A stretch of DNA of 64,000 nt from positions 4,579,587 through 4,643,586 of the forward strand of contig NW_026267104.1 of assembly GCF_014633365.1 (NCBI RefSeq), in the 5' to 3' direction. A program made the position numbers and the translations under genes. This stretch comes from Diospyros lotus (taxonomy: Eukaryota > Streptophyta > Magnoliopsida > Ericales > Ebenaceae). Of the stretch, positions 24,805-37,406 are shown one piece after another; within the stretch, counting starts at the first letter, position 1; each line of letters starts with the position of its first letter. The notes beneath the pieces were generated by a model. It was not told the DNA's origin and searched no databases. It was given only the letters and a program-made list of their open reading frames with translations.

Positions 24805-25560
24805 ATGGATAGAAATTGGATGCAATTGGATGATAGATTTTGTGATCAATACTTGAACGGAGTTAATAATTTCCTTGAATTTGCATTTGGAAACTCACGT
24901 ATAGATGGAAAAATTGGATGTCCTTGTGTGCAATGCAACTATACGTATTTTTTTGGTCAAGTTGAAGTACAGTTTCATCTCGTTATGTATGGAATACTTA
25001 AGAAATACATTAATTGGTACTACCATGAGAAGAAAGTATTGGTTTATTTAGAGATCAGTGATGAAGATGAAGACAACAATGATGATGATAGTATGTGCCC
25101 TATGTTGGAAAGAAGCCTTTGGGATGCCACGCATTAATCTTGAGATGGATTGTGATTCATCTAGGGAGAATGAGCTAAACTCGAGAAAAAAAAAGTTTTA
25201 TGAATTATTTTATGATGCTGAACAACCTCTATTTCCAAGATGCACCCATGTGTCAAAGCTTCCGTTTCTTGTATTTGAAATGCTTGAGTGGGTGCAGTAA
25301 TAATTCATTTAACATGTTACTTGAGATAATAGGATCTACATTTCTAGTGAGTGAAATTGTCTCATCTACGTAAGATTGTATGCTTTTTCGAAAAGAATAT
25401 TATGCAAATTGTCAAGAATGTATGAAGTGTTGATCTAAATGAATGTGAGTTTTCATGTCATAGAAGTGACATTCCACTAGAGGTTGCATATGAAAAAGGT
25501 GCATCAAGACAATGAAGGAAAAGGATGAGAAGGATTGTCAAGGGAAAGAAAAGGACTCGA
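24805..25560 (+). pseudogene. Decayed CACTA (TNP2-type) transposase, N-terminal part
   Basis: A splice acceptor (tttttaatttag, to 24800) precedes the ATG. The first frame (24805-25137) has the transposase-associated domain PF13963: MDRNWMQLDDRF, GVNNFLEFA, then G-C-P-C-V-Q-C-N and H-L-V-M-Y-G-I-L, with W-Y-Y-H-E-K closing it. The frame then shifts. 25058-25300 continues with DAEQPLFPRCTHVSKLP, typical of the lead-in to TNP2 (PF02992). Around 25367-25425 a further shifted piece reads D-C-M-L-F-R-K-E-Y and C-Q-E-C-M-K-C, like the TNP2 'NDC-L-KEY...C-CG' region. The catalytic part of TNP2 is missing. It is not functional. Confidence 0.85.
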
Positions 25561-27010
25561 TGAAAGAGGAAAACAAAAATCAATTTCAAGTGATAATGAT
25601 TGATTGTATATGTGTTGCTTGCTTAGTTTTGAAAATGCAATTAAAATAGGTTGCTTCTACCTCTTGTTTCTCTTACTACTCTTTATCATGGTCTTCTCAT
25701 CGTTGCCTCATGTGAATCACTTTTAAGTATTTTTTATATTCTATTGCTTCTGTATCTCTTTTGGCACTTGATTTGTTCTTATATCAATTGTTGTTTATTT
25801 TTTTCCATTTTTACTAGTTTTTGTCATAGCTTATAGAACTTTTTTTTAAAACCTTTTTCTTTTCCTCTCTTTTCCTATCTCTTAGTGTATTTTTGCATGT
25901 CTTTTTTCTTTACTCATCACTTTCTATATATAAGTCTATGTTGTAGCAAATGGAGAGAATGGCTAAAACCAATGAATAAAGTCCCGTCGCACCACCTAGC
26001 TTTGATCCATCTACAAGACAAAGTTGTGTTGGTAAGAAATAATTACTCTTTGTTTTAATAATTTAATTCTCTCATATGTAATCTTTTACATTTGAATAAA
26101 ATAATTATTAGGTTTTATTTATTATCTATTTATTGTATAGGATCATCATCTAATGTAAGAAAAAGAGGTGAGGGAAAACAAAGAATAAGAAATTGACATC
26201 CTTGGCTCTCAATAAGTATGGTCAAGCCAGTGGATCAAATGCGAATGTGTTTGCAAGCCATCTTTTCGAGATTGTTCAAGTATATGAAGATGCACAAATT
26301 TCTTGCAAACGTTGGGAAGATGTTTCACAGGACAATAAGAATAAAATGTATTCTTATATGTGCTGATAAGATTAGTAATTATTTTATATCATACTTATTA
26401 AGAAATTGTATTAAATCGTTCTTGATGACATATAACATCTCAAATAACTTTTTCCTTTAACTTTTGTAGGAGAAATTTGAATTTGAATAAAATAATGAAG
26501 TAAGAAAAAATTGGATATTTAAAAAGATGGAAAGGGCTTTTGCAAACCACAAATATAGATTGAAAACTGACTACTATGATGGAGACAATTTGTCACTTGG
26601 TTGACCTCAATTGAGTTTCAGGTATACTATATCCTTTACTTTTTTTATGCACAAGACATTTCAATTATTTAAATTTTAATTAATGCATTTGGTCTTACAT
26701 ATGTAAGTTGCTTGTGCTCGTAATAAGTCTAATCAGTCAAAGAAAACAATGACTAAAACTACAAGCACAAGAAGTTTTGCCCGAGTTAGAGTTGAATAGG
26801 TATAATTTAAGTCATTTATATGTCTTTCTCATTAACAATTTTTTTTTTTTTTTTGTTGATTAACATTGTCTATTTAATATAGGCTAAAATTATTACAACA
26901 TGAACCATCTGGATGGAAAATGTTCAAGGTTACACACGAGAAAAAAGACGAGTTAATGTTGATTCCACATCACAAGGAATAGTGATAAATTTTATTTTAA
27001 GTAGGTTATG
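25561..27010 (+). pseudogene. Decayed second CACTA ORF (Transposase_24-like)
   Basis: Fragments in several frames resemble the plant En/Spm family PF03004: around 26225-26345 'FASHLFEIVQVYED' and 'CKRWEDVSQDNKNKMYSY', around 26465-26590 'VRKNWIFKKMERAF' with 'YRLKTDYYD', and around 26710-26800 'ARNKSNQSKKTMTK' with 'RSFARVRVE'. These follow the usual order of that protein. Frameshifts, stops and intron-like AT-rich gaps separate them. In intact elements this protein is the DNA-binding partner of TNP2. 25600-26150 has no recognised coding segment. Confidence 0.65.
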
Positions 27011-27239
27011 TTATTATTGTAATATATATATTTTAGTATTATGTTGGAGCATATCTACTTTATTATTCTCCATGTCATTGTAACTTAGGGGTGAATTTAA
27101 ATCTGAGTTGCCCTGGGCTTCAGCCCAGGAGCTGAAACCCAAGACAACCCATAACAAAATTAAATTTATAAGATAAAATTTTTAGTTTTTTAGTAATAGG
27201 CCAACCCAAATCCAACCTAGCCCACCCTAATTTTTCCCA

Positions 27240-27620
27240 GCCCAGCCCACTTGCCTGCAAACCCTTCTCTTCTCCTTCCTCTCTCAACCTCACTCCCACT
27301 CACCCTCGCTACCTCTCTCTCTTGCTCACGCTTGCCCTCGCTGGCTCTCTTTTACACTCATTAGAGCCTGGCCCCTTGTACTCTTGTTTGCCCTCGCTCT
27401 CTTCCTCTTTCTTGCTCTCGCTCGCCTTCGCTAGCTCTCTCTTGCTCTTGTTAGGGTTTGGGCTCTCTTGCTCTCACTCGCCCTCGCTCTCTGCCTCTTT
27501 TGCTCTCGCTAGCCCTACTGCCCTTACTACCTTTTCTCTTACTCTCGCTCTCGCTCACCTTCGCCCCCATGCTCGCTTGGCAGTTTGGTCAGTCAGCCTT
27601 ACCCTTGCTCGCTGCCTCTG
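27240..27620 (+). repeat. CT-rich low-complexity leader (CTCGCTCTC)n
   Basis: Imperfect repeats of 'ctcgctctc', 'ttgctctcgctcgcc' and similar. Leu/Ser/Ala-rich open frames here (27322-27742) are products of the repeat. It may be the 5' leader of the hAT-like unit that follows. Confidence 0.6.
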
Positions 27621-28113
27621 ATTTAGGTTTTCATTTTACCCTCCCCTCTAAACTTTCAGATTTACTTCATTCGAGCCCAGATCTGTATAACTTGTACGAT
27701 TTCTCTTCTTTCAGTTCTTTGATTCTCTCGACTGATAGCTAAATCTAGACAGTTTTTCTATTTTTTGGCCATATTTTTTTTACTTATTTATGCTTGATTT
27801 GTTATTGAAGTTGTTGTCTTTTTTCAGCAAGTTTTAAGTAAGTGATTTTCTACTAACTTTGTGTTTGCTTGCCTATTTGACTACTGCATTCAGTTAGGAA
27901 TTTAGGAATTGTTGTGGCTAGAAGTCTAAAATTTGTTATTGTGAATCTACGATTGAATATTTGAATCGACCATACTTTTGTCTTCTCTTGTTTGAACTCT
28001 AGAACTACAATTTTTGTATTGGCCTCGCATTTGCCTCAAATCTTGAGTTAAATATTTTAATTGTTCGATTATTGAATTGTGCTATTTTTTGTTTGTGTAT
28101 CTTAAAATTTAGA

Positions 28114-28740
28114 ATGGAACAACAACCTTCTGCGAAGAAAGGAAAAACGTTGTTATCTTTTTTCATAAAGAGAGATCATCATACTAGTAAAAGTACTTCA
28201 ACTTATAGTGTGCAAAATCAATCTAGTGAATTTACATCAATCCTTCAAGTTTATCTCCTGAAATTGAAGTTTTTCCATCTTAAAAAATCCTGAATGTCAA
28301 TGGTCTTCTTGTATTGAACGGGATCCAGGGAAAAGAAAACAAATTTGTGAATATCTCATTAATGCATGCACGGGATGAGATTAAACGCGCAAATCTACTA
28401 GGTAGGCCATATCAACCATCACTTTTGAATTACAAAAATATCACTTTTGAAAATCAACATCAAAGTTTTCAGAAAAATTAGTTCAATCAATTTAGATGGT
28501 TGGAATATTCACTTTCAGAAGATAAGGCATATTGTTTCTATATTAAAAGAGAATTTGTTCTTATAATAGATGTAGATTCTGTTATAGTTGAATTTTTTGT
28601 TTCAAAATCTCGTCGAGCACAAATTTAATGAAAATTTATTATACTAACTTTTTAATTACATACAAATTTTATTACATTAACTTTTCAAAATTTTAGCCCT
28701 CAACCTAAATTCCTGGATTGGCTCTGCTGCTGTCCATCTC
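28114..28740 (+). pseudogene. hAT-derived ZMYM/TTF-type transposase, N-terminal relic
   Basis: An acceptor-like 'aaaatttag' precedes ATG 28114. The start MEQQPSAKKGKTLLSFFIKR is the Ser/Lys-rich opening of plant hAT-derived 'TTF-type zinc finger / ZMYM1-like' proteins. After a frameshift near 28250, pieces read 'IERDPGKRKQICEYLINA', then 'NLLGRPYQPS', 'NHQSFQKN'-like and 'FRWLEYSLSEDKAYC', matching the family order D-P-G-x-R...Y-Q-P...W-L-E-Y-S-x-S-x-D-x-A-x-C. The transposase core and dimerisation domain are absent. Frameshifts and stops show that it is dead. Confidence 0.7.
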
Positions 28741-28859
28741 TAGTGGAGATGCAGAGCAATACTCTTAATTCAACTGCATCCATGCATGACTTCTCACTGG
28801 TCTAATTAGTTGTTTTGAAGATTAAATGGAGACGTACGCCACCAAATAAGTCACAGAAG

Positions 28860-29253
28860 AATCAGTGCACAAAACAAGAAAGTTTGGGGCACTTTTGGTG
28901 AAATAATCAGATTCCTCACTCCTCCTGTTTTGTTGTGGTGATTTGTGATCGCTTTAATTAATTACAGCTATTACCTTATTATATGTATATTTCTTTTTTA
29001 GGAGCATAAAATACAATTTAAGTAAATTAATTTAATATTTTAATTAAAATAATTATTTATATTTTTATTAATTATTTTATTATCTGATTTAAATTTTTTA
29101 CATTAAATATCTGTATTTGTTTGTATGGTTAATGGTTTAATTGTGATGTATTTTTTATCCAAAATCAGAACACTTACTTGTTGCGGACTGCAGTATCAAC
29201 AATATTATATTTGTTTGAATTTTCATTCAAGATCAGTTGATTGAAGAATAAAA
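28860..29253 (+). repeat. Duplicated segment, left half (continues at 39454)
   Basis: 28861 onward matches 7802 onward ('gtgcacaaaac', 'aataatcagattcctca'). The segment is cut at 29253 by a complete LTR element and resumes at 39454, where it matches the duplicate at 22430-22900. Confidence 0.65.
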
Positions 29254-31609
29254 TATAATATCCAAGATAAAAGAAATTAATTTTGAAATTTTTTTAAGAA
29301 TTTTTGGACTATAAAAATCCAAATGATAAGATTTTACAAATAACTCTTGACTTACTCAAAGAACTAGAGTTTATATAAAAACTGAATTAATAGGTAACTA
29401 AATCAACTGTAGGGAATATCTTGGAACTTAGATATTTTAAAAAATAAAAAATAAGTGATTGACGAGCGACTTGAGACAAAATTTATGACAATAAAAACAA
29501 TCAGAACAGAGACAATTTTCGGTATACCTAAGATACAACTTGAAAAAAATCGAATGATCGTAAAGAATTTTTGAAAAGTTAACAGAACCCTAAGAGGATT
29601 CAAGTTTTATATAAGAAATAACCCTAAAGTGATTTCGGGATAAAATAAAAGTCTTGTGAGGATGCAGAGACGAAACTGTACTTATAGAATAACTTTGACT
29701 TATTAACTTTAGATTTTAAGTATTTTAATGAATATTAATTTAATATTTAAGTGTATAGTAGTAATTAAAAAAATGTCAAATAAAAGTATAAAAAATATTA
29801 AATGGGATAATTTTTTTATTTGTATTATATATAAATATAATCTATATAATATAATATAGCACAAGCGTGAAAGAAAAGTTTATAGAAGCAGTCACCTGGG
29901 TTCTTGCCCTCACTTGTAGGGCCCACCGCTCGAGATAAGCAGCTACCTGGATTCTTTTTCCTTAGCATCCGTTCTTTAATTTTCTGCCTAGTTCCGTGCA
30001 AGTGCCACCATTTAAATATATATGCGTGCATATACATAAAAGTGGGATGTGTAAATAAATAATATTATAAGTTAGGAGAAGGAAAGAAAGGCGGGAGGAG
30101 CAGGCACACGCCTGGAATTTTCCAGCTCCTGCAGCTGCAAGGCACAAATTAACCAGCCAAGTGGCTGCCTCCAACAGCCACGCGTCAAGCTCCATTTCTT
30201 CCTCAATTTTGTAATTTGCTATGCAGCCAAGTAAAGGAAGGAAGTGGGGATCATTGTTGGGGTGCTTTGGGGGAGAAGAAATCAAAGATACGTGGCTCAA
30301 ATTTAGAAAACTTGGTGTAGGGGATGATTATATAAATTAATTAATTAGAATTGTGAGACTGCAATTGAGAGAGTTTGAGAGAATAAATAGGAAGAGATTT
30401 TGAGGGAATAAGGGCTGTAAATGTGAAAGGCCGCAAGAGAAAATAAGAAGCAAGGAGAAGTAAAGGTAGTAGAGCGGATAATTGGGAAAGAAATCGAAGA
30501 AAACTTCGCAGCGTGTATCGAGTAAGTTTAAAATTTGTAAAAATTAAATTATGAGTATTTGAGATAATGTTGGATTTAAATAATTCTTATAGTTTATTAT
30601 GTTAAATTTTATTAAAGAAAAGTGAAGCCATAACTTTGACCTTCCGAATACTTTTAACAGTTTAAAGAAAAAGATTTAAGACAACTACATGTTTCTTAAC
30701 TTTTTAATTTGTAAGTTTTTTCTTTTCTTGCAAATTCTATCCTCTCTTTTACTTTATTCAGAAAGTTTGTTCCGAGTAGTTCGATATGCTTCATTGAAGT
30801 CATGTTAAATCTTTTTCAAAATCTCAAATAGGGTTTTGTATTACCCTATCTTCTTTTGAAAATAATGTTTTATTAAGGACACGCAAGAGTTTGATGTTAC
30901 TTTGCATGAGTTTTGTTCTCTCATGTATGTTGTCTCAGTTAATCGTTATGTTAGTTATATATTATAAATCATTATAATATGCATAGTGTGATGATGCATA
31001 GAGCATGTACACGAAAATAGTTTTAAAATGTATAAAGAATTCATGATGCGCACAGCAGATGAGTTCCGCATGATATATCCGCAAATAAAGCTTCGGCTCA
31101 GAGACAAACTTCAATCACATGATTATGATATGGACTTCGGTCCCATGATTATGATTTTTTTAAAAAAATTGCATAAAAATATGAATGCATTTTTCATCAT
31201 GTTATCATGAAGAGTGGTGAAATAGGGTGTGGCGTGAGTGCTTTAAATGTCATTCATGATTCTATTTGTTTCTCAATACCTATATATGATACTCATGCTC
31301 ACTTTCTTTCAGTTATACTTGCTAGATCTTGTGGCTCATATTTGCTTATATCATTCCATGTTAAAAAATGAAAAGTTTAAAGGCGAGTTCAGTGGTGTCA
31401 GATCCTTGTCAGTAGTTATGTATACGAGGCTCTCCCAACCGAAAAAATCTCTAGAAGCGAGTGTAGACAGGGGCTTAGATAAGGTGTTTCGTTAGATTTG
31501 ATTAGTTGATGCTATGATATGTATGTAAAAGTCCTTACAATGTGTGATGTTAATCAATTTGCTTCTATTGTTATGAATAAAAATTGAGGTAAAAATCTAG
31601 GTTGTTACA
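29254..31609 (+). repeat. 5' LTR of the LARD-like element (2356 bp)
   Basis: It starts TATAATATCCAAGATAAAAG (first bases decayed from TGTAATACCCC) and ends GTTGTTACA. It aligns along its length with 31882-32149 plus 37407-39448. Open frames inside (for example 29962-30300 antisense, 31247-31495) recur in the other LTR and have no domain. Confidence 0.9.
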
Positions 31610-31881
31610 ATTAGAATCAGAGCGGAGGTTGGGATAAGTTCCTATACACGTAGACGTGTTGGGTAATGATCGAGGTATGTCTAGCAATTGGATGCTAGTT
31701 GGGCAAAGGACCCCATAGTTGAGGAATAATGATAGGTGACAATAAGTCATAAGGTGGCATAGATTTGCTTGGAAGATGTGTTGCGCGTTTAAGCCATGAA
31801 AGAAGTGAGTTGTATCCTCCCTCAGTTATTTGACCAGTCAGATGCGAATTTCGAGAACAAAATTTTTGTAAGCGGGTAGAA
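31610..31881 (+). other. Residual interior: primer-binding site and polypurine region
   Basis: 'attagaatcagagcggagg' just inside the 5' LTR resembles a diverged initiator-Met tRNA primer site (TGGTATCAGAGC). The end 'tttgtaagcgggtagaa' is the usual gypsy polypurine context. Nothing coding lies between them. Confidence 0.75.
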
Positions 31882-32149
31882 TGTAATACCCCAAGATAAA
31901 AGAATTAATTCTAAAAGTTTTTAGAAATTTTTGAGCTGAAAAGATTCATATGATAAGATTTTACAAGTAACTCTTGACTGATTCAAAAAACTATAGTCCA
32001 TATAAGAACTGAATTAATAAGTGACTGAATCAACTATAAGAAATGCCTTGGAACATAGATATTTAAGAAAAATAATAAGTGATTGATGAGCGTCTCGAGA
32101 CAAGATTTATGATAATGAAAACAATCAAAACAAGAATAATTTTCGATAT

Positions 32150-35100
32150 TGTAAGCACCCCCGTCCGGATATCCCCAACCACCCGGACTACCCGAACGGG
32201 AACGCCTACGGAAGGAGAAAGAATGAAACACAAGACAAAAACTACCCTGGCATGCATAAACAAAAATAAGAATAGTGAAAACGAAGTTAAACACATGCAT
32301 GCACTACGGGTACCCCGCTATCACAGCGGTCACATGATAAATAAATAAATACAAACTCTTGTGCCAATATACACGAGACTCGAGAAACGACTTGGCACAG
32401 TAAGAATAATAGAGTAAATCCTACTCAACCATCAGAGTTGACAGGGATTGACGGGACTGCCTGTACACTATACCGACTCTGCCACTAGAAGCTGACTCCC
32501 TTGCCCATGGCCCACGCTGCCACTACCTGGAATGATGAAAAGCAAAGTGAGTCGAGAGACTCAGCAAGCATGAAGAAAGAAAGACTGAAGACTGCACAAA
32601 ACCAATAAACTTCTCCTGGAACACCAACCCCCAAATACACACAAGTCATGAGAGCTACAACACGATAGAATAGTATAATAAAAACACATACTGATCCTTG
32701 GGGCCCACATAAGACACCTGGCACCCAAGTCTCATACCAACCTGTCACTGCCCTGGACGGTAACAAATATGTAACACCGAGTGTCATTTTACATGCATGT
32801 ATAAATTTTGCGTAATTTTATTTCTTATGCCATAATAAATGATTCAATTATAATTATTATTGTCTATTATTAAGCCTTGTTATGCAGTGGAAGGAAATGG
32901 ACGTCGTCACGTTCAATGTGCTAATTAGAAAAAAAAAATTATTATGATAATTTGTTATTATGCAGTTTAATGTGTTACTATTGATTTAAGAATTTTCAAG
33001 TGTATTGTATGTTTATCAAATTCAATTCAAGTGGCTAAATATATTTATTTGGGTGTGAATTTTTATAACATTCAATAGGACTTAAAACACAAATTAATTT
33101 AAGGTTGGGCCTAATTTATAGAAAACTCATTTTTTGCTCAATAAGTGAGAAGAAAAAAAAAAACTCAAAAGCCCAAAGCCCAAATAAAGCCCACCCAACT
33201 CAAAGCCTAATAAAAAGAAAAAAAAAAAAGAGAAACCCTAATATATATATATATATATCTTTCTCCCCTCCCAAATCTCACGTCTCTCCCTCACCCATCT
33301 CACTTCCCCTCTCTCTCTCACACACATCTCACTTCTCTTTCTCTCAACACACGCATCACCTCTCCCCAATAAGAAGAAGAAAAAGGTAACTTTTGTTTTA
33401 TTTAGTCTTCCCCAAAATCTACCTTTAATAAGATGGTTATTTTACATACAATATATATACATAGATGTGGAATATATATGATTGGTTTGATTTTATATTG
33501 ATTGGATAATATAGGCATGAAATTTTGAGAGATCTAATGGAACAACAATGTTACCCAGATTTAACAGCTTTTCTGCTCTTACTTTAAAAATTCACTAAAA
33601 ATTGTATATGTCGAATTTTGGAGAGATTCAAATTGAAAAATGACCCTCTATGAGTTGTCTATCGTCTGCACTTGGAATGACCTCAGTTGAAGGCTTGTAT
33701 AAGTTTTTATGACATTTTTCATATACATTGACAGATTCATACGAGAAAAGTATTTTGGAGGATAGAAAAAATATTTTTGAACTCCAAACCTTACTGTAAT
33801 GAGCTAATTTTTTTATATGATGAACTTATAAGAGTTTACTACATTCTGTGTAAATTTTATAATTTTACGATATGTTTTCCTATTTTTAAATGATTTTTGA
33901 AACATTGTACTGCATGCTGCCAGAAAAAAATAATAATAATTTTGTTTGTGGATTTGGAAAATATTTTGTGGGTCTTGAAATCTGAATCTTGATGTGAATT
34001 TAAATGAGAATGTATCTCTATGAGTTATTTATCCTACGAAATTGGATTTACGTGATTTTGGTGCTGAGAATTTCAATTTATGTTTGTCTTCGTAAGGGCC
34101 GACGGTTTAAATGCATAAATGGGTAATGTTTCACTAGTAGGTCTATGTTGTAAATGTTTTCTTTATATATTTTTCATTTAATACTATTTATACATGTAGT
34201 ATTATAATAAATTAACTTAAGAAAAATAGTAGTGAATTGGAGTCATATTTAGAAGATAAGGATTATTGAAAATTTTAACATCATTGATAATGAACTAGGA
34301 TTTTTGGCACATTGACATCATGGGCATCTAAGACTCCTCCACTTGCAAATCCAAGGAGTGAACTTTAAAGACTTCATGTAAGTAAACTCTCTCTAATTTT
34401 CACTCATGTGGAACGATTAAGGTGGAAAAATTGTGCCTTGTGGTTGGCTTGCAGGTATTTAATGCTAAATCTTTTCATTACTTGTGTCATTTCCTTACAT
34501 ACAATGAAAATGAATAAGCATGTTCATATATATATGATGCCATTGCATCAATGAGCATGCATAGGCATTGATTTGAGAAAGTTAAATGTTTTCAAAGGAA
34601 AGATGTGTAAAGGTGCAAATTTTCTTTCAAAGATATGTAACTCAAGTTTTAAAGGAAACGGGTGAATATCTATGCCATGAATAATGTGAGTGAAAAATGG
34701 GGCGTGGGGGACCGATGCACCCGATTGATTAAGTAATGTGAATGTGAAAGTTGAAAGTGGAAAGAAATTTTAACCGCTTTGCGGTACTACCGGTGGAACG
34801 AACCTGGTTCCAAATAAGAATTGCCCACTGCATTCTGATTGGCTAGATGACACACCCTATGAGCTCACAATAGAAATTAAATGTTTTGAGAAGTTAAAGT
34901 AAATGGGGATGTAGTTTTCAAAATTTATTCAAACCTTGCATATCACAAGCATGCATCATGTGCATGGAGTTTACTTGTTGTGCTTTAGCTCACCCTTTTA
35001 TTTTCCCCACGTTTCAGGTGATGAGAGCTAGATGAGTTGAGGAGATCGCTTGGAGGCAGACTCACCCAGTAATCCATAGCATATGATTTTATTTTTAGAC

Positions 35101-37406
35101 TTGTGGTTTATAACACTTGTTCGTTAATCATTTATTTACCCTTTTCTTTAATTGTTTAATTTTGAGATCTCGAATATGATAGTTTTGGTTTGATTGGACT
35201 CAAATCTTCTATTTAGACTGAGTTATTTACTTAGTTAATATTTCTATAGTTGTGGATGTGATGTCCCTCTACAGGTTGGCTAAGTCAAATTTATAGGGGA
35301 GACTCTGCTGAAACTTCTATAAAATTCTTTTTAAAATAAAATATGAAATAAATATATATATATGTGTGTGTGTGGTAAATAAAGGAAGTCAAAAGAGATA
35401 ATTTGAAGACAATTTTGATTTTATTTCCGCATTTAAAGTGAAGTAAATGTAAACACATCTAGGTTTAGGATTTTTAAACTTGAGGTGTTACAAAATACCT
35501 CCAGCAAACCTGTGCGTGCCATCCCGGGTTGGTACTCCCGTCACCCGTCCATGTCGGTACTCCCGACACCCGAGCCATAGGCTCCCTCGGAACGGTACTC
35601 CCGTCAGAGAACTAATATCTACCGGTAACCATGCAATGCACATAAAAATGCAATGGCGTAGTGAGCATCAACGTGATACATGGCGCCCATACATCCAGGC
35701 ATCGGCCCATGCTCCGCCCACATAGTAAACCACACGCGATGTATATGCTCGTGCTGGATGCAACCTGACCAAACTAGAATGTCCATGTCCAAGCATACTC
35801 AATAAATGAATATCCCAACATGCAACTCGTACCCATGTGCATATCAAATCATGAACAGTAATATAATGAATCTAAACGCGCAGTAAATCACAAACTGGTA
35901 GAGCTAGTCAGCAGTGCTCGGCACCGGTCAACGGCCAATGACAAAGAGTGTCCACCCGACGGTCCACTTCAGGGCCATACAATAGTCTACCCCAACGTCA
36001 CCAACAACCGACCCCTGCCCTATTGCTCGATAGCTCTAACCGAACCATAAATTAATCCGAGAAAAACTGTAAATAAACCCGATAAAATCGTAAATAAACC
36101 CGCATGTCTATGAACCTAGTTTTCAAGCTGGTTCAGCATCATTCCCAAAAGAAGTGGGGGCGATACAAACCCCCATAGGCTCACAACGAATAAAATTCTA
36201 AAAGTCTCGAATTTAATTTAAATTAAAGCAAATGAATAATACTTCAACAAATAAGGCTAGGTGCCGAATTAAAGTAAGGGAGGGCATAAAATATGAGAAA
36301 TCACGGGGTCTTTCACGGGAATTAAAGAACACGAGAAGATGGTTAAGAACTTGCCTTTACACGGCCGTTTCTTACTTTTCTTGTACTCCCGCTGCGAAGT
36401 AAAATATTTAATAGCGATTAATAAAACAGTGGCTCACATTAATTAAATCTAACCGTGTATTATAAATAATTTAACCGTCTAAAATCCCACGTAGGCGCAC
36501 CACAAATAAAACCCCAACGAGTCTCATATTTAATTTAACTTAATAAAATTCTCATTAAATTTGGATAATAATTAACTAAAACGTACACAATTAATTTTTA
36601 TAACCAAATCAGGTTGAGGGAGGACATAGAATTCATAAATCGAATGAGAATTACGAAGGGAGTAAAGAGCTTGCCTTAAATTAACTGTTCCCGGTGTTTA
36701 TACGCTTGCTCGCCGCTAAATTAATACTCGCTGCGTAACAACAGTATAATCAACCAAAATTAATAAAATTACACCCTAAATTGAATTTCAAACAGCACAA
36801 ATTAATTCACGTGATTTGTTTAATTTACCTGCATACTTAAACTTTAATTAAACTGGGTTTCTCTCCAATTTCTTCATGATTTTCTCCTCCATTTTAGCTT
36901 CTGCGCGCGCCATTTTTCCTCTGTAACTTCTCCCTTTGCTTGCTGTTAAAATCCCCTTAATTTACAACCCGTTCTCGGCCTTAAAAGGAAAGGAAATTGA
37001 GGCATCAGACGCTGCCGCGTGGCAGCCAACACAGCCCACCGCCTTCCATTTCTTTTCTGCTATTCCCTTATAGTAATTTTATATTCTATCTTATTCTTCA
37101 TGGGCAGCACATGGGTGCATGGCTAAGGGTTCATGAAGGAAGAGTTGCTCTTGGGCGTCCATTATGCTGGATACTTCCACTAGCTTCTTTATTTATTTAT
37201 TTATTTTTTATTTCCCATGAGCATTAATACAATAAACTCCAATATTAAACTACATCCCAAATTATATATATATATATATACATATATATTTATTCCAGGC
37301 ACCACCGCAGCCTCCTCACTTAAATTTTAATTTCTCCTAGCTATTACATTCATTTGCATAGAATAACATATACTATTATTATATTTCTAAATTTTGGGAT
37401 ATTACA
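32150..37406 (+). mobile_element. Nested LTR-type element in the 3' LTR (first level)
   Basis: It starts TGTAAGCACCCCCGTCCGG and ends TTTGGGATATTACA. It is flanked by GATAT (32145-32149) and GATGT (37407-37411), a 5-bp duplication with one change. The interior has 'gagtcgagagactcagcaag' and four 'ggtactcccg' repeats (35527-35605). Without the second-level insertion its length is about 2.5 kb, consistent with a solo LTR. No retroelement protein domain was seen. Confidence 0.8.
32770..35492 (+). mobile_element. Second-level nested solo LTR (2723 bp)
   Basis: It starts TGTAACACCGAGTG and ends CTTGAGGTGTTACA, with short inverted ends TGTAACACC/GGTGTTACA. The flanking duplication AAATA is perfect (32765-32769 and 35493-35497). 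No coding domain is present. A frame at 33105-33389 is low-complexity. Confidence 0.9.

Noticed and set aside
27322..27742. Leu/Ser/Ala-rich frames resembling a membrane protein
   Set aside because: They arise from an imperfect (CTCGCTCTC)n repeat read in two frames. There is no other coding evidence.
28322..28420. Possible intact zinc-finger gene
   Set aside because: The family motifs are split across frames with stops, so it was kept only as a hAT/ZMYM relic.
29825..30300. Antisense frames of 70 and 112 residues, repeated at 37651-38104
   Set aside because: They repeat because both copies lie in the paired LTRs of one element. The copies contain different stops and indels, so no protein is conserved.
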